Source: Panagrolaimus kolymaensis
Taxonomy: Eukaryota > Nematoda > Chromadorea > Rhabditida > Panagrolaimidae
Length of the DNA stretch: 64,000 bases
Direction of reading: 5' to 3'
Assembly (NCBI GenBank): GCA_028622995.1
Contig: JAJQJQ010000060.1
Coordinates: 620,001-684,000 of the forward strand
Shown in pieces: positions 23,241-33,203 of this stretch. Below the pieces are notes generated by a model that saw only the letters and a list, made by a program, of their open reading frames with translations, was not told the origin of the DNA and searched no databases. A program made the translations under genes and the position numbers. Every line of letters starts with the position of its first letter. The first letter of the stretch is position 1.

Positions 23241-23458
23241 TTTTGTTGTTCAAGGCCAAGTTTACAACCAAATCAACACATCCCTAATAAATTGAGAAAA
23301 TGAAAATAAATCATATGGTCAATTATATTTTACAGATCCACTTGAATCTGCTGAAACACGTTTACAAGTATTTTCATAGCTTAATTCTCAAAATCACTAA
23401 AATTTTATCGGTTACTTTGAATCGAATAAATTGTCATGCCCAAGCTTTTAAAATGTAA
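23241..23458 (+). pseudogene. Dead fragment of a Helitron Rep N-terminal region
   Basis: The + strand reads SFVVQGQVYNQINTSLIN, stop, ENENKSYGQLYFTDPLES, AETRLQVFS, stop, then after a frameshift INCHAQAFKM. The same order appears in the intact Rep/helicase at 26633-31183 (SFVVQGQVYNQINTALRN, SYGQLYFTDPLEAAETRMQ, INCHAQAFKM). Two stops and a frameshift make it non-functional. It points opposite to the intact element, so it derives from a different insertion or an inversion. Confidence 0.85.
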
Positions 23459-23460
23459 AA

Positions 23461-23600
23461 ACAAAATTTTTTTTGATAGTAAAATCAGGTTTTTACTGTG
23501 AGCTATTAGCAAGAGGCTTCAGGGTCACCGTTTGCGAGCAAGCTCGCAAAATTTATTTGAAGTTTTTTGTTTGTCAGTTACGTTTTTATTTACCATTAAA
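23461..23600. repeat. Dispersed repeat upstream of F-box-like genes, copy 1
   Basis: CAGGTTTT...GAGCTATTAGCAAGAG, GGTCACCGTTTGCGAGCAAG and GCAAAATTTAT(T/C)TGAAG are shared with 31398-31545. In both places the repeat lies a few hundred bases 5' of an F-box-like gene, so it belongs to a duplicated gene-plus-flank unit. Confidence 0.75.
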
Positions 23601-23614
23601 TTTTTGGATATGCA

Positions 23615-23985
23615 ATGGATCTCTTAAGGTATTTGGATCCTTTTAATTATTTGGATCCTTTTGAGTATTTAGATTCTTTTGGAGCCTTTTTGGGTATCTA
23701 CATGCTTTTAGGTATTTGGATCCTTTGATTATATTTGAATCTTTTAAAATATTTGGATCCTTGGGCATCTTTGGAATACTGAAAATTAACAACTGCTCAT
23801 CAGCTTTGCTTTTTTATGCAATGAAAAAAAAACAAACTTCATTCCTTACACATTCATTCATTTTTATATGCTAATTTTTTCATTTTTTATTGAATTTTCC
23901 TGTCTTATTTTTAAAAGTTTTTATTTATTCGTTTTAGGTATTTGGATCTTTTAAAATATTTGGATCTTTTTTTGCATCTTAGTAT
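23615..23985. repeat. Irregular short repeats of a TATTTGGATCCTTTT motif
   Basis: The motif (G)TATTTGGATCCTTTT and its variants occur about nine times between 23628 and 23970, partly in tandem at 18-21 bp spacing. Interleaved are copies of CAACCGCTCATCACCGCTTC (23169 and 24000, with a variant at 23790) followed by TTTTTATGCAATGAAAA. The block fills the space between the dead Rep fragment and the F-box-like gene. Confidence 0.65.
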
Positions 23986-24348
23986 ACGTTATAAACAAAC
24001 AACCGCTCATCACCGCTTCATTTTTATGCAATGAAAAAAGTTCTTACTTTGAACTTTCATTCATTTTTATGTTAATTTTTTCATTTTTTATAAACTTTCC
24101 CATGAAACATTTCCATCCACGTACGAACACACAATCAAAATTACTAGGAAGGATTCTTTTCCACTTTTTTAGATGAAAGACTTAAAATTGTTTTTTTTTA
24201 TTGCAAACAACCCACTCTCCCTGCTGCTCCACGATTGTTGTAAGACGACATATGTATGTCATTTGCCATTTTTATTGATTCTTTCTTTCCTATGACAATG
24301 GTGGTTTGTTTTTTTTTCTAGGTGAGTAAAAAATTAACCGCGCTTTTA

Positions 24349-25341
24349 ATGGAACCAATAATTATGACTTTTTCCTGTAAAAATTTTCGTCAACAAACGT
24401 TTTCTATTCCATCCAAAATTATAACGTATTTAATTGAAACTGTAAATGCCAATGGTATGAGAAGTCTTTATCGAACATGTAAATATTTTTACAAAACTTC
24501 ACCTTATTTTATTGTGGATATAATTTATTTTGATGATGAAGCTAAAAGAATTGAATTAGAAAATGAGGATGATTGCATAGATATTTTTGAATTGGAAGAT
24601 ATGGAAAAATTTGATAATATTTGGGTGACTCAACAACTTTTGGCTTCTTCGCCGAAAGCAAATTACAATGCTTTGTTACTTAAAAAAATTGTTCGATGTG
24701 ACGCACAGAGAATTATGTTGAGTGAATTAATTTTGGCAAAAGAAAAATATCAAATTTTGACTCAATCTGGAAATATTATAAAGCTTGAGCTGCTTTCCAC
24801 GCAAATTATGCTTGAATTAAGCGAAGTTTTGGAAATAGATGATATGCCTTTTGAACAATGGTTCGAATTCAGAATGCCCCTTGAAGATTTGCTCGAATCT
24901 GTTCCAAATGCGTCATACATTAAGTAAGTTTTAGCCATAATTTTAATTTAAAACCAAGACAAAGTTTTTTTAGTATTTGCGAATGCCGAATTACACCGCA
25001 AACAATGAATAAAATTATTTCAATTCCATGGAAACAAAAATTTGATTGTTTCAATGTTGTTGGTGCAAATGGTCCCATTGACGTTGAACTTTTCCATGCT
25101 TTTATAAAGGTAAATTATATTTTCCATATTATAATTTTATAACAAAATACTATGTATTTTTATTTTTAAGAAACAGGTGATGGAAGAAGTTTGCGTTAAA
25201 CATTATAAAATGTCAGACGACGCAAATCTTTATATTTTTTATTTTAAAAAAGTTAAATTAAGCAACTCTTTGATAAAACCAACAGCAGGTAAAGAATGTT
25301 TTATAAAACTTCATGGAAAATTATGCTTTATAAATTCTTGA
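24349..25341 (+). CDS. F-box-like family protein, copy 1 (three exons)
   Basis: Exons 24349-24923, 24974-25109 and 25171-25341 (882 bp) encode 293 residues. The N-terminal ~45 residues, FSIPSKIITYLIETVNANGM and LYRTCKYFYKTSPYFIVDII, resemble a degenerate F-box (LP..I..YL, L..TCKYF). The rest has weak leucine-rich spacing (VRCDAQRIMLSEL). Such proteins usually act as substrate adaptors of SCF ubiquitin ligases, but the F-box call is weak. An acceptor (TTTCTAG at 24321) precedes the exon, so a short upstream exon may exist; I chose the first in-frame ATG. Intron phases (2 then 0) are the same as in the copy at 31726. Its stop lies 23 bp from the Helitron 3' terminus at 25364. Confidence 0.65.
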
Positions 25342-25579
25342 ACATAAGTTTTTTTAATTCATACTAGGCGCTACGCGGCCCTTCGGGCCGCCGGCAACAT
25401 GTTTTTTTGAATGATTTTTATTATATTTTAACACAACATTTTACAAACAATAAATAATAGAAAATATACAAAAAAAAAATTGAAAAAAGTCTTGTAGTTC
25501 TAACCGAAAATCAATGTGAATATTAGGCATATGAATGAAGTTTTCAAAGATTTTTTTCAATTGTTTAAAGATGATTCAA

Positions 25580-26350
25580 AACAACACCATAATAACTGAA
25601 TTCGACCACGTAGTAATTTTATAAAGCTTTATAAGCCATTTCATAAAGTTCGACCACGTTGAAATGTGTTGTTGAAATTGAGCTAAAATGCGGACGTTTA
25701 TAACAAATCAAACAAAAAACAATTCACCATAGTTATTGAATTTGACCACATTGTAATTTGATGGAGTTTTATAAGGATTCCACAATATTCGGCCATGTTG
25801 AAAAGCGTTGTTAAGATTGAGCTAAAATGCGGACGTTTATAACAGATCAAACAAAAAACAATTCACCATAGTTATTGAATTTGACCACATTGTAATTTGA
25901 TGGAGTTTTATAAGGATTTGAGTGATTTCGACCACGTTGATAAGAGTTGTTGAGATTGAGCTAAAATGCGGACGTTTATAACAGATCAAACAAAAAACAA
26001 TTCACCATAGTTATTGAATTTGACCACATTGTAATTTGATGGAGTTTTATAAGGATTTGAGTGATTTCGACCACGTTGATAAGAGTTGTTGAGATTGAGC
26101 TAAAATGCTGACGCTTATAACAAATCCAAAAAAAAGAATTACCGTATAGTTACTGAATTTAACCACTTTGTTATCTGATGAAGTTCTTGTAGCATTTGAT
26201 GAAATTCGACCACGTTGAAACAGTTGTTGAGTTTAAGCTAAAATGAGAATGTTATCGACTATTCACGAAGAAAAAGAATCACCATAGTTATTGAGTTGTT
26301 CGAATACATTATAATTTGATGTAGTTTTATAAGCATTTTACCATATTCGA
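25580..26350. repeat. 139-bp minisatellite, about six copies
   Basis: The anchor AGCTAAAATG recurs at 25681, 25820, 25959, 26098 and 26236, that is every 139 bp (the last spacing 138). Each unit contains CACCATAGTTATTGAATT, GACCACATTGTAATTTGATG and a TTCGACCACGTTGA segment. Inner units are almost identical and outer ones diverge, as expected of an array that expands from the middle. It lies inside the Helitron between the ORF end and the 3' terminus. Part of a further unit precedes the first anchor. Confidence 0.9.
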
Positions 26351-26514
26351 CCACGATGAGGTTGTAATTTTTTTTTGATTTTTTTTTTGATTTTTATTAT
26401 TTGATTTTTATTATTTGATTATATTTATATTGAAGGTTGGATTCTGAAAAATCTTATTAGTTTTGAAAATATTAAAATAAACTAACTTTTGATAATTAGA
26501 AATTAAAAAGCTGC

Positions 26515-26560
26515 ATCACCCCGCAGCTGGGGCCGCCCGAAGGCGATTTCGACGAAAGGT
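26515..26560. repeat. GC-rich hairpin region downstream of the Rep/helicase ORF
   Basis: GCTGC...GCAGC with CCCCGCAGCTGGGG and GCCGCCCGAAGGCG lie about 70 bp past the ORF stop, in AT-rich surroundings. It may be an older Helitron terminus or an internal terminator-like hairpin. No CTRR is placed correctly. Confidence 0.4.
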
Positions 26561-26632
26561 TTATTGTTAAAAATTTGAAAGCGTTAGAATTACTATAGTT
26601 TTTGTCAAAGTAAGGTTAAATTATTACATACA

Positions 26633-29600
26633 TTAGTCGATGATTTCTTTATAAACATAATTTTTTACTTTATTATCAAGCCGCTGTTGTCCTAAATATA
26701 TTTTTAATGCTGACCAACGTTTTATTCGTGAACATGCAACATACATTTGACCGTGGTTAAATACGTCTTTTCTTAGATCAATTCCAACGATTTCAAATGT
26801 CTGCCCTTGGCTTTTGTTTATTGTCATGGCAAATGCTATTTTAACGGGAAATTGTCTTCGAGCTAATGTAAAGGGATAGTTTTCTTCGTTATAAAGAAGT
26901 ATACGATGTAACATAACAACATCTCCTTTTTTATCGCCAGTTAGAATTTTGCATTGTAATGAATTGTTCATTAAACCAATCACTAAAAGTCTTGTTCCAT
27001 TGCATAAACATTCGGTTTGGCTAAGATTTCGAATGAGCATAACAACAGTATTTTTTCGCAAACGCAATTCATGAGGAGGTAATGATGGAGGGTTTAGACT
27101 GTTTAAATATTCTTGAGTAAGTAATTCTTGTAATGCTTCACCTTCAATTGCCGAATCGATGCTACTATATATTTTTTCACCTTCTGCAGGTAACATTGCA
27201 ACTACTTCATTGTTTAATTCGTCAACATCTGCATTTCTTGCTGAAAGAATAGCTGAATTTGAAACATCGTTGAAACGATTTTGTCTAATTAAAGTTCCAT
27301 AAACTTCTTCTACTAAATCATTTTCAGTTATAAAATCGGTAGGAATTTCAAAATTGTCATTTTCATCGTTAATTTTACCTTCTCCTATTTCCAATAAATA
27401 TTTTGCAAATTTCGTTTCCTCGGCATCAGCACGCATGTTTTGGTCTAATTTAAATTGTTCAAAATTTTTCCATAGGTCGCTGAATTTAATTGATAGATTT
27501 ACACATTCAGAGCGTGTTCCATTTTTTCGAACAGGTAATAACTGACGGAAATCACCTCCGAGTATTACAATTTTACCACCAAATGGTTCATCAACTTTAG
27601 TTAAATCGCGCAAAGTACGATCCATAATTTCAAAAGCGTATCGTGGAGCCATTGGTGTCTCATCACAAATGAAAACGTGTGTATTTTTTAAGTTTTCTGC
27701 TTGTTTTGTTTTTGGAGTTAAAATTGAATTTGAGTCAGAATAGAGCGGAACCGGTAATCCAATTGTTTTATGGATAGTTTTTCCACCTGGTAATAATATT
27801 GCGGCAATGCCTGTAAAAGCCATGGTTTGAACTTTTTTACCTTTGACTCGCAACAGATGCCACAATGCTTTATAAACATAAGTTTTTCCAGATCCTCCTG
27901 GGCCATCAAGATAATAAAGTTTTTGTGAGGTTTCATTTGGGTTTTCGCTTGCATTTAAAACTTTTTTGACGATTTCTTTTTGTTTGTCGTTCATTGTAGC
28001 CAACATTTGTTCGCCGATCTCTTTATCAAATGAGGAATCATAGCGGTCATATTCTTCGTCAAAAGTAAGAATTTGGTTCATTGTTGGGAAATTAGCTAAT
28101 GATTTATCTTCATTTTCTAATAATCTGGCAATCTCTCGATAAGCTTTTTGGATAGCAATTTCCATTGGCATTGATATTGCGAAGTCTTCAGCCATGTCCT
28201 CTTTAAACTCTTCCCAAAGATCTTGTGGAGCTAAAGGTGAGCAATGAATTAAAAGTCTGATAAATAATGAACGCATTTGATATGGTAACAAAGAAACTCG
28301 GGCTTCTGCAAGTACACGATACCATTCTTTATCGTCTTCGACCAAACCCAATTCCAAGCAAGCTTCTGTAAAAGTTTGGCAAATCTGTCCATCCACAGTT
28401 TTTAGTTCATCAAAACTTGTGGCACCTTTAACATGGTTTAAAAGAATTCGAAGATGGAAAAGTTCTTGATTCGTTGGACTTACAGTATACATTCTGCCGA
28501 GATTATTAAAAGCTCCTTTGCGTGTGTTCCATTGAAATTTATTTGTTTGTTTATTTTTACCCCAAGTGAAATGTTCGGGTATTTCTCCATAAAAATAGTT
28601 TTTAGATTTAGGGTCACGTTTATTTAATTCAAAATAGTCCATTAACATAGTTTTTTTATCCAAAGTTGCTTGTATTCCGTCAATGTTATCCGCATCTATA
28701 AAATTAACACTTTGTTCATTTGGCAAGTGCAGAGGAAGCCTTGTTATAGAGTGACTCTTACCATGCAATTCAAATTTAAAAATTCTCCAGGCTGCTTCGG
28801 CTGCTCCCATGTAACGACTGTTCAAAAATGATTCACATTCGTCGTATTGTACAACGCCATCAACAATTTTAACGGCTGCAGAATCATGGCCTTTGAAAAT
28901 GTATTTATAAAGGTATTTTACAGCTTTAATAGAAGATACAACTTCAACATTAATATGGCAATTCATTAATAGTAATAAGTTTGGGCAATGTGGAACAACA
29001 TATTGGTTGTCTGCAACAAATCCTGAACTTTTTATTATTTCTCGGTCATTATCTGGTCTTGCATAAGTAGGGTAAGCGTCTTCATCAAGAGTTGTTTTTT
29101 CTTGGAAATTTTTTGGAAAACCTTTAGAACATTCACCATTTTTTTCACATCGAAAACCGCAGGGACCATGAATCATATGAGTTGAAACTAAATTAAATAA
29201 GTTTGGATATTTTTCTTGATCTGGTAACTGGGCACTTATATAGCGATCGATTACTTCAGCAGTTCGCATTTTATAGTCACCTTCCAATGTTACCAATAAA
29301 TGCGCATGGGGAAGCCCTCTTTTTTGGAATTCAATGGTATAGACATATGCTTTGCATTCACCAAAATAGCCTTTTTTCTCAATCAAATCAACGACGAAGT
29401 TCAACTTTTGTTTGAATACTCTTGCAATCAAATCTGGTCGATCAGCAGGTGTTTGTCCAGGGAAAAGATTTTCTACGATTTCAGGCCAGTTAGGATTGCA
29501 AGTCATTGTTACAAATAAATCGGGTTTTCCAAGTCGACGAACAATGGCCATTGCATCTTGATAAACTTGTTCCATGTATCGTGGAGATCCTGTATGAGTC

Positions 29601-31183
29601 GAGGGCAAAATAATTTTAGCGCCGATGGAACTTGCATTATTATCAATTTGGTGTTTTTTCATGAATGCATCAATGTTGGTATAACTATCCCGATATATTT
29701 TATTTTGATTTTTACGAAGATATTCAACTCGTTCCTTTATAATTTTTAAAGCAGTATCGACTAACCATTGTTGAAAAAGCCTGCCGCCATGTAAAATAGC
29801 ATTAAATTCACCATCACGGATAGATATTTTAAATTTAGCGTATGCACCGCGTGTTAAACCTTCATTTTTTTTACTAAAAAGTTTTTTCATTTCATGATGC
29901 CATATTGGTTGACCGTGAGGGAAGAAAATAGGATAAAGCCATGGTTCAACATTTTTATCCAATGCATTAACAGTTTTTAAATGACGACCTTCTTTGTCAT
30001 AAATTGTGACATATGAATCAGGAATTTCGCCATCATCGGTTGTAGCAAAAACTGCAGCAACTTCATTGGATGTTTGCAAATTAAAACGGCGAGGATCGAC
30101 TCCCTTTTTTAAGCTAAAATGCATTGATAAATTTAAAGGCGCTATTCCATTTTGTGCTGCTAAAGTTTGTTGTATTTCATATTGCTCAAACATCATTTTA
30201 AAAGCTTGGGCATGACAATTTATTTGGCTCAAAGTAAGCGACAAAATTTTAGTAATTTCAGGTTTGAGTTTTGAAAATGTTTGCATACGCGTTTCTGCAG
30301 CTTCGAGTGGATCAGTAAAATATAATTGCCCATATGATTGGGTTTCGTTTTCTGCATTTCTTAGTGCTGTGTTTATTTGATTATAAACTTGGCCTTGAAC
30401 AACGAACGAATACGGCCCCGGACGGTTAATTCCAAATTTTACAATATCTGCATTAAATGAAGCAAAAGCATGTGCACTATTGTAATATCTTATATTATCT
30501 CTGAATTCACGAATATCAAATAGTTTTTTAAGTTCTTCAGGATATGGAAGTTCAGCTGATAAGCTTAAGCTACTGCCATGTTGACAACATAAGCTGAATG
30601 ATAAACCTTTATTACTAACTTTTTCACTTTCAAAATGCTTAGAGCCACAATGGGTACATTCCAAATTCATCGGGCCAAGATAATGTTGTTGAGTAGTGTC
30701 ATCAATTTCTTTACCTCCTGCTGTTATTTGGTTTTTTGGTCGACGCTTATTTTGCATGCGACTACGTAAGTTATTGGTTTCAAAATCTTTTTCAGCTTCT
30801 GATAAAGTGGATCTTCTTTGTTGCATCGATTTTTTGGCTTGTTCATTTCTGTTAGATATTCCTGCATCTGTTAAATTTGCATTTATTATTTGCATACGAC
30901 TGCGTGCATTTTCATTTTCAATAGCTTTGTCAGCGTCAGATAAATTGGATCTTCTTTTTTGCATTGTATTTTTAGCCTTTAAATTTTTTTGGCTTCTCTC
31001 TAATGGAGTTAAATTTGCATTTTTAGTTTGCATCCTACTACGTGCTTCATTATTTTTATTTTGTTTTTGTTGATTGGGGATATTTGATTTTCTCTCTTTA
31101 TCACGATCAGCCTTTTTTCTTTTTAGATCTGCTTGATGAATAACTTCTTGCGAAGCGGTTCTTTTAATAGGTTTCCTACCCAT
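26633..31183 (-). CDS. Helitron Rep/helicase, intact 1516 residues
   Basis: A single uninterrupted exon. The N-terminus (~150 residues) is basic with three degenerate repeats around (A)RSRMQ...ANLT, then a Cys-rich zinc-finger-like block (CTHCGSKHF). The Helitron-like N domain and HUH Rep domain follow: KRGLPHAHLL near residue 626 supplies the metal-binding His pair, and KYLYKYIFKG near 755 supplies the paired catalytic tyrosines. The C-terminal part is a PIF1-type SF1B helicase: GPGGSGKT (Walker A, ~1094), FICDETPMAP (Walker B), GGDFRQLLPV, NKSQGQTF (~1454) and YVACSRI. The protein nicks and transfers single-strand DNA for rolling-circle transposition. Every key motif is present and no stop interrupts it, so the element may be recently active. 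Start: the ATG opening MGRKPIKRTAS, in AT-rich DNA. Confidence 0.95.
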   Translation of the reverse strand: MGRKPIKRTASQEVIHQADLKRKKADRDKERKSNIPNQQKQNKNNEARSRMQTKNANLTPLERSQKNLKAKNTMQKRRSNLSDADKAIENENARSRMQIINANLTDAGISNRNEQAKKSMQQRRSTLSEAEKDFETNNLRSRMQNKRRPKNQITAGGKEIDDTTQQHYLGPMNLECTHCGSKHFESEKVSNKGLSFSLCCQHGSSLSLSAELPYPEELKKLFDIREFRDNIRYYNSAHAFASFNADIVKFGINRPGPYSFVVQGQVYNQINTALRNAENETQSYGQLYFTDPLEAAETRMQTFSKLKPEITKILSLTLSQINCHAQAFKMMFEQYEIQQTLAAQNGIAPLNLSMHFSLKKGVDPRRFNLQTSNEVAAVFATTDDGEIPDSYVTIYDKEGRHLKTVNALDKNVEPWLYPIFFPHGQPIWHHEMKKLFSKKNEGLTRGAYAKFKISIRDGEFNAILHGGRLFQQWLVDTALKIIKERVEYLRKNQNKIYRDSYTNIDAFMKKHQIDNNASSIGAKIILPSTHTGSPRYMEQVYQDAMAIVRRLGKPDLFVTMTCNPNWPEIVENLFPGQTPADRPDLIARVFKQKLNFVVDLIEKKGYFGECKAYVYTIEFQKRGLPHAHLLVTLEGDYKMRTAEVIDRYISAQLPDQEKYPNLFNLVSTHMIHGPCGFRCEKNGECSKGFPKNFQEKTTLDEDAYPTYARPDNDREIIKSSGFVADNQYVVPHCPNLLLLMNCHINVEVVSSIKAVKYLYKYIFKGHDSAAVKIVDGVVQYDECESFLNSRYMGAAEAAWRIFKFELHGKSHSITRLPLHLPNEQSVNFIDADNIDGIQATLDKKTMLMDYFELNKRDPKSKNYFYGEIPEHFTWGKNKQTNKFQWNTRKGAFNNLGRMYTVSPTNQELFHLRILLNHVKGATSFDELKTVDGQICQTFTEACLELGLVEDDKEWYRVLAEARVSLLPYQMRSLFIRLLIHCSPLAPQDLWEEFKEDMAEDFAISMPMEIAIQKAYREIARLLENEDKSLANFPTMNQILTFDEEYDRYDSSFDKEIGEQMLATMNDKQKEIVKKVLNASENPNETSQKLYYLDGPGGSGKTYVYKALWHLLRVKGKKVQTMAFTGIAAILLPGGKTIHKTIGLPVPLYSDSNSILTPKTKQAENLKNTHVFICDETPMAPRYAFEIMDRTLRDLTKVDEPFGGKIVILGGDFRQLLPVRKNGTRSECVNLSIKFSDLWKNFEQFKLDQNMRADAEETKFAKYLLEIGEGKINDENDNFEIPTDFITENDLVEEVYGTLIRQNRFNDVSNSAILSARNADVDELNNEVVAMLPAEGEKIYSSIDSAIEGEALQELLTQEYLNSLNPPSLPPHELRLRKNTVVMLIRNLSQTECLCNGTRLLVIGLMNNSLQCKILTGDKKGDVVMLHRILLYNEENYPFTLARRQFPVKIAFAMTINKSQGQTFEIVGIDLRKDVFNHGQMYVACSRIKRWSALKIYLGQQRLDNKVKNYVYKEIID

Positions 31184-31725
31184 TTTATTAAATAATAGTA
31201 AGTTAAAAAAATGATATTAAAAGCTAAAAATAAAAAATATTAATTATTAAAAATATTAAAAAAAAATAAATAATGAACGAAGGTGTTCTCGGTTTTTAAA
31301 AGGTTCGACGTTCCAGTTGCCCAGAAGAGAACGGCCAGAAAAGCAGTCGAAACCACTTAGCCTGATGTGATAGCCAAAGTTTCCAATGGTACACTACAAA
31401 GCAAAATTTGTTTGATAGCAGCAAAATCAGGTTTTGCGTATGAGCTTTAAGAGAGAGCGTTAAAGGTCACCGTTTGCGAGCAAGCTTGCAAAATTTATCT
31501 GAAGTTTTTTCTCTGTCATGCTCGTCTTTTATTGACTTTTCAAGTATGCAAAATTAGCATAAATCATTCCATGGCACTTGTGAATGAAAATCTTGCTTTC
31601 CTTCACATTTATGTTAATTTTTTCATTTTATTTTCAATTTTCCCATGATCGATTTCCAGGTGACGAAATAACGAAAAAACGCACAATGAAAATTACTAGG
31701 AAGGATTAATTTACATATTTTTTAG
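31184..31725. repeat. Helitron 5' flank and F-box upstream repeat, copy 2
   Basis: 31184-31395 presumably holds the Helitron promoter and 5' end. From 31398 the sequence matches 23461 onward (TTTGATAG, GGTCACCGTTTGCGAGCAAG). 31577-31710 matches the proximal flank of the F-box-like copy 1 (TTAATTTTTTCATTTT, ACTAGGAAGGATT). Confidence 0.65.
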
Positions 31726-32718
31726 TTATAAAAATCGATGAAAACAAAAACGATGTAACAAATTGCAAAAAAGGCCTACCAAAACCTATAATAAATTATA
31801 TCACTGAAAAGTCATCGGCTAATGTGATGAAAAAATTATATCAAACATGCAAATATTTTTATAAAAAAAATCCATTATGCTTTGTTAAAAATTTATATTA
31901 CGACTTCAACGTAGCAAGGTGTCGCATATATTTTGGTGATTATTTTTTTGATAAAGAAAAAAGTTTTAAAACTCATGACAATTTTTGGATTTCAAACAAA
32001 TTTCAATGCATTGGAGTTGATAAAATTGATTTGATGATTTCAAAAATTTATCGATGTGATGCTTCTAAAATTTTCATTCGTGAATGCTTCCCTTCTTTAT
32101 CGATACAAAGCTTAAAAATTTTGGTGAAAACTGGAAAGGTTAAAAAAATTTACTTGGATGATACTTTAATTGTAAATGAAAAAGGCGAAGTTGAATCATT
32201 GGAAAATATTTTAAAACATTTCTTAAACACAAAAAATATTAAGTAAGTTTTTTACTTTTTAATTCGCAAATCTCTTTTTTCAGTTTGGTATAAAACTGCT
32301 GCTTTTTTCTAGCCTATAAAAATATTTTGTTTCTTAATTTTAGTTTATCAAGTTGTTTCATAACTTCTGAGACCATGAAAAGACTTATTTCGCTTCCATG
32401 TAAAAATAAGATTGAAGAACTTAATTTATCAAACATTGATAAACCCATAAATGCGAAGATATTAATCAAATTTTTACGAGTAAAATTTTTCACATTTTTA
32501 TTTTTAAAAAAACATTTATCCTAAACTTTTAGAAAGCTTTGGCACCGAAAGCTCATATTTATTTGCATTTTAATTATTTTGACCAAAACTTTGATGACCT
32601 TGTGAATTTTGTAAAATCCATCAAACGAGAAATTGAAATATGGAAACCAAGAAAAGAACGACCAATTTTTGAGTTTTCTGTAAAACCAGATGGTTATTTA
32701 ACACCAGCGTTGTTGTAA
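31726..32718 (+). CDS. F-box-like family protein, copy 2 (5' end uncertain)
   Basis: Exons 31726-32242, 32344-32479 and 32533-32718 share one frame. The N-terminal part reads GLPKPIINYITEKSSANVMK then KLYQTCKYFYKKNPLCFVKN, the same F-box-like pattern as copy 1. Later IYRCDASKIFIREC and KIEELNLSNIDKP suggest leucine-rich spacing. There is no in-frame ATG before 31824, which lies inside the F-box-like region. An acceptor (TTTTTTAG at 31718-31725) opens the exon, so either a short upstream exon supplies the start or the 5' end has decayed. Intron positions and phases equal those of copy 1. Confidence 0.6.
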
Positions 32719-33203
32719 TCAAAAAGTTTCGATTTTTCTCTTCAAATTTTTTTCCTTAACATTTTTGATTATTTAAAATTATTGCTCTTTTTTTTCGAAT
32801 AAATTTGATGCATATATATTTTTTGAAAAAATCTTTTAATTTTTATTATGTTTTCTTACTACTTTTTTTTCTTTCAATGAAATTATATCTTGAAATTCAC
32901 ACTTTTTGTTTTTGTGAATTTCGCCCCTCTTTTTTTCAGTGTAAGATAAACTGAAAATAGCCAGCTAGACATGTATTGTTTAGTTATTATTGTTTTGATT
33001 AAGGAATTACTAAAAATTTCAAGATTTAATTAATGGCAAAAAATAAATATTTTAAAATTGTTTCAAAACGTAAACTTCTCAGGTACTTTAAGCTTTCGTT
33101 CCAAGAAATGCAACCTTTTTTTGAACAAATAATTGGCTTGATTGCTTTTTCATTCATCACTCGCAGCTTTTTTTTTTATTATTTTAATTCAAATATTTTT
33201 TAA

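Larger units (their letters stand above)
25364..31300 (-). mobile_element. Autonomous Helitron (3' end mapped, 5' end approximate)
   Basis: The minus strand carries an intact Rep/helicase ORF, a downstream minisatellite and a canonical 3' end: hairpin GCGGCCC-GAA-GGGCCGC-type (25375-25391), 7 nt, CTAG (25367-25364), then T. Helitrons insert between A and T without target duplication, so no TSD is expected. I could not place the 5' TC end; it should lie between the ORF start at 31183 and the shared F-box flank beginning at about 31398. Confidence 0.8.

Noticed and set aside
25580..26350. CRISPR array
   Set aside because: The spacing is regular but the whole 139-bp unit is repeated with no unique spacers, and the host is a eukaryote.
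29203..31073. Plus-strand frames across the Helitron ORF
   Set aside because: Antisense shadows of the Rep/helicase, whose motifs are unambiguous on the minus strand.
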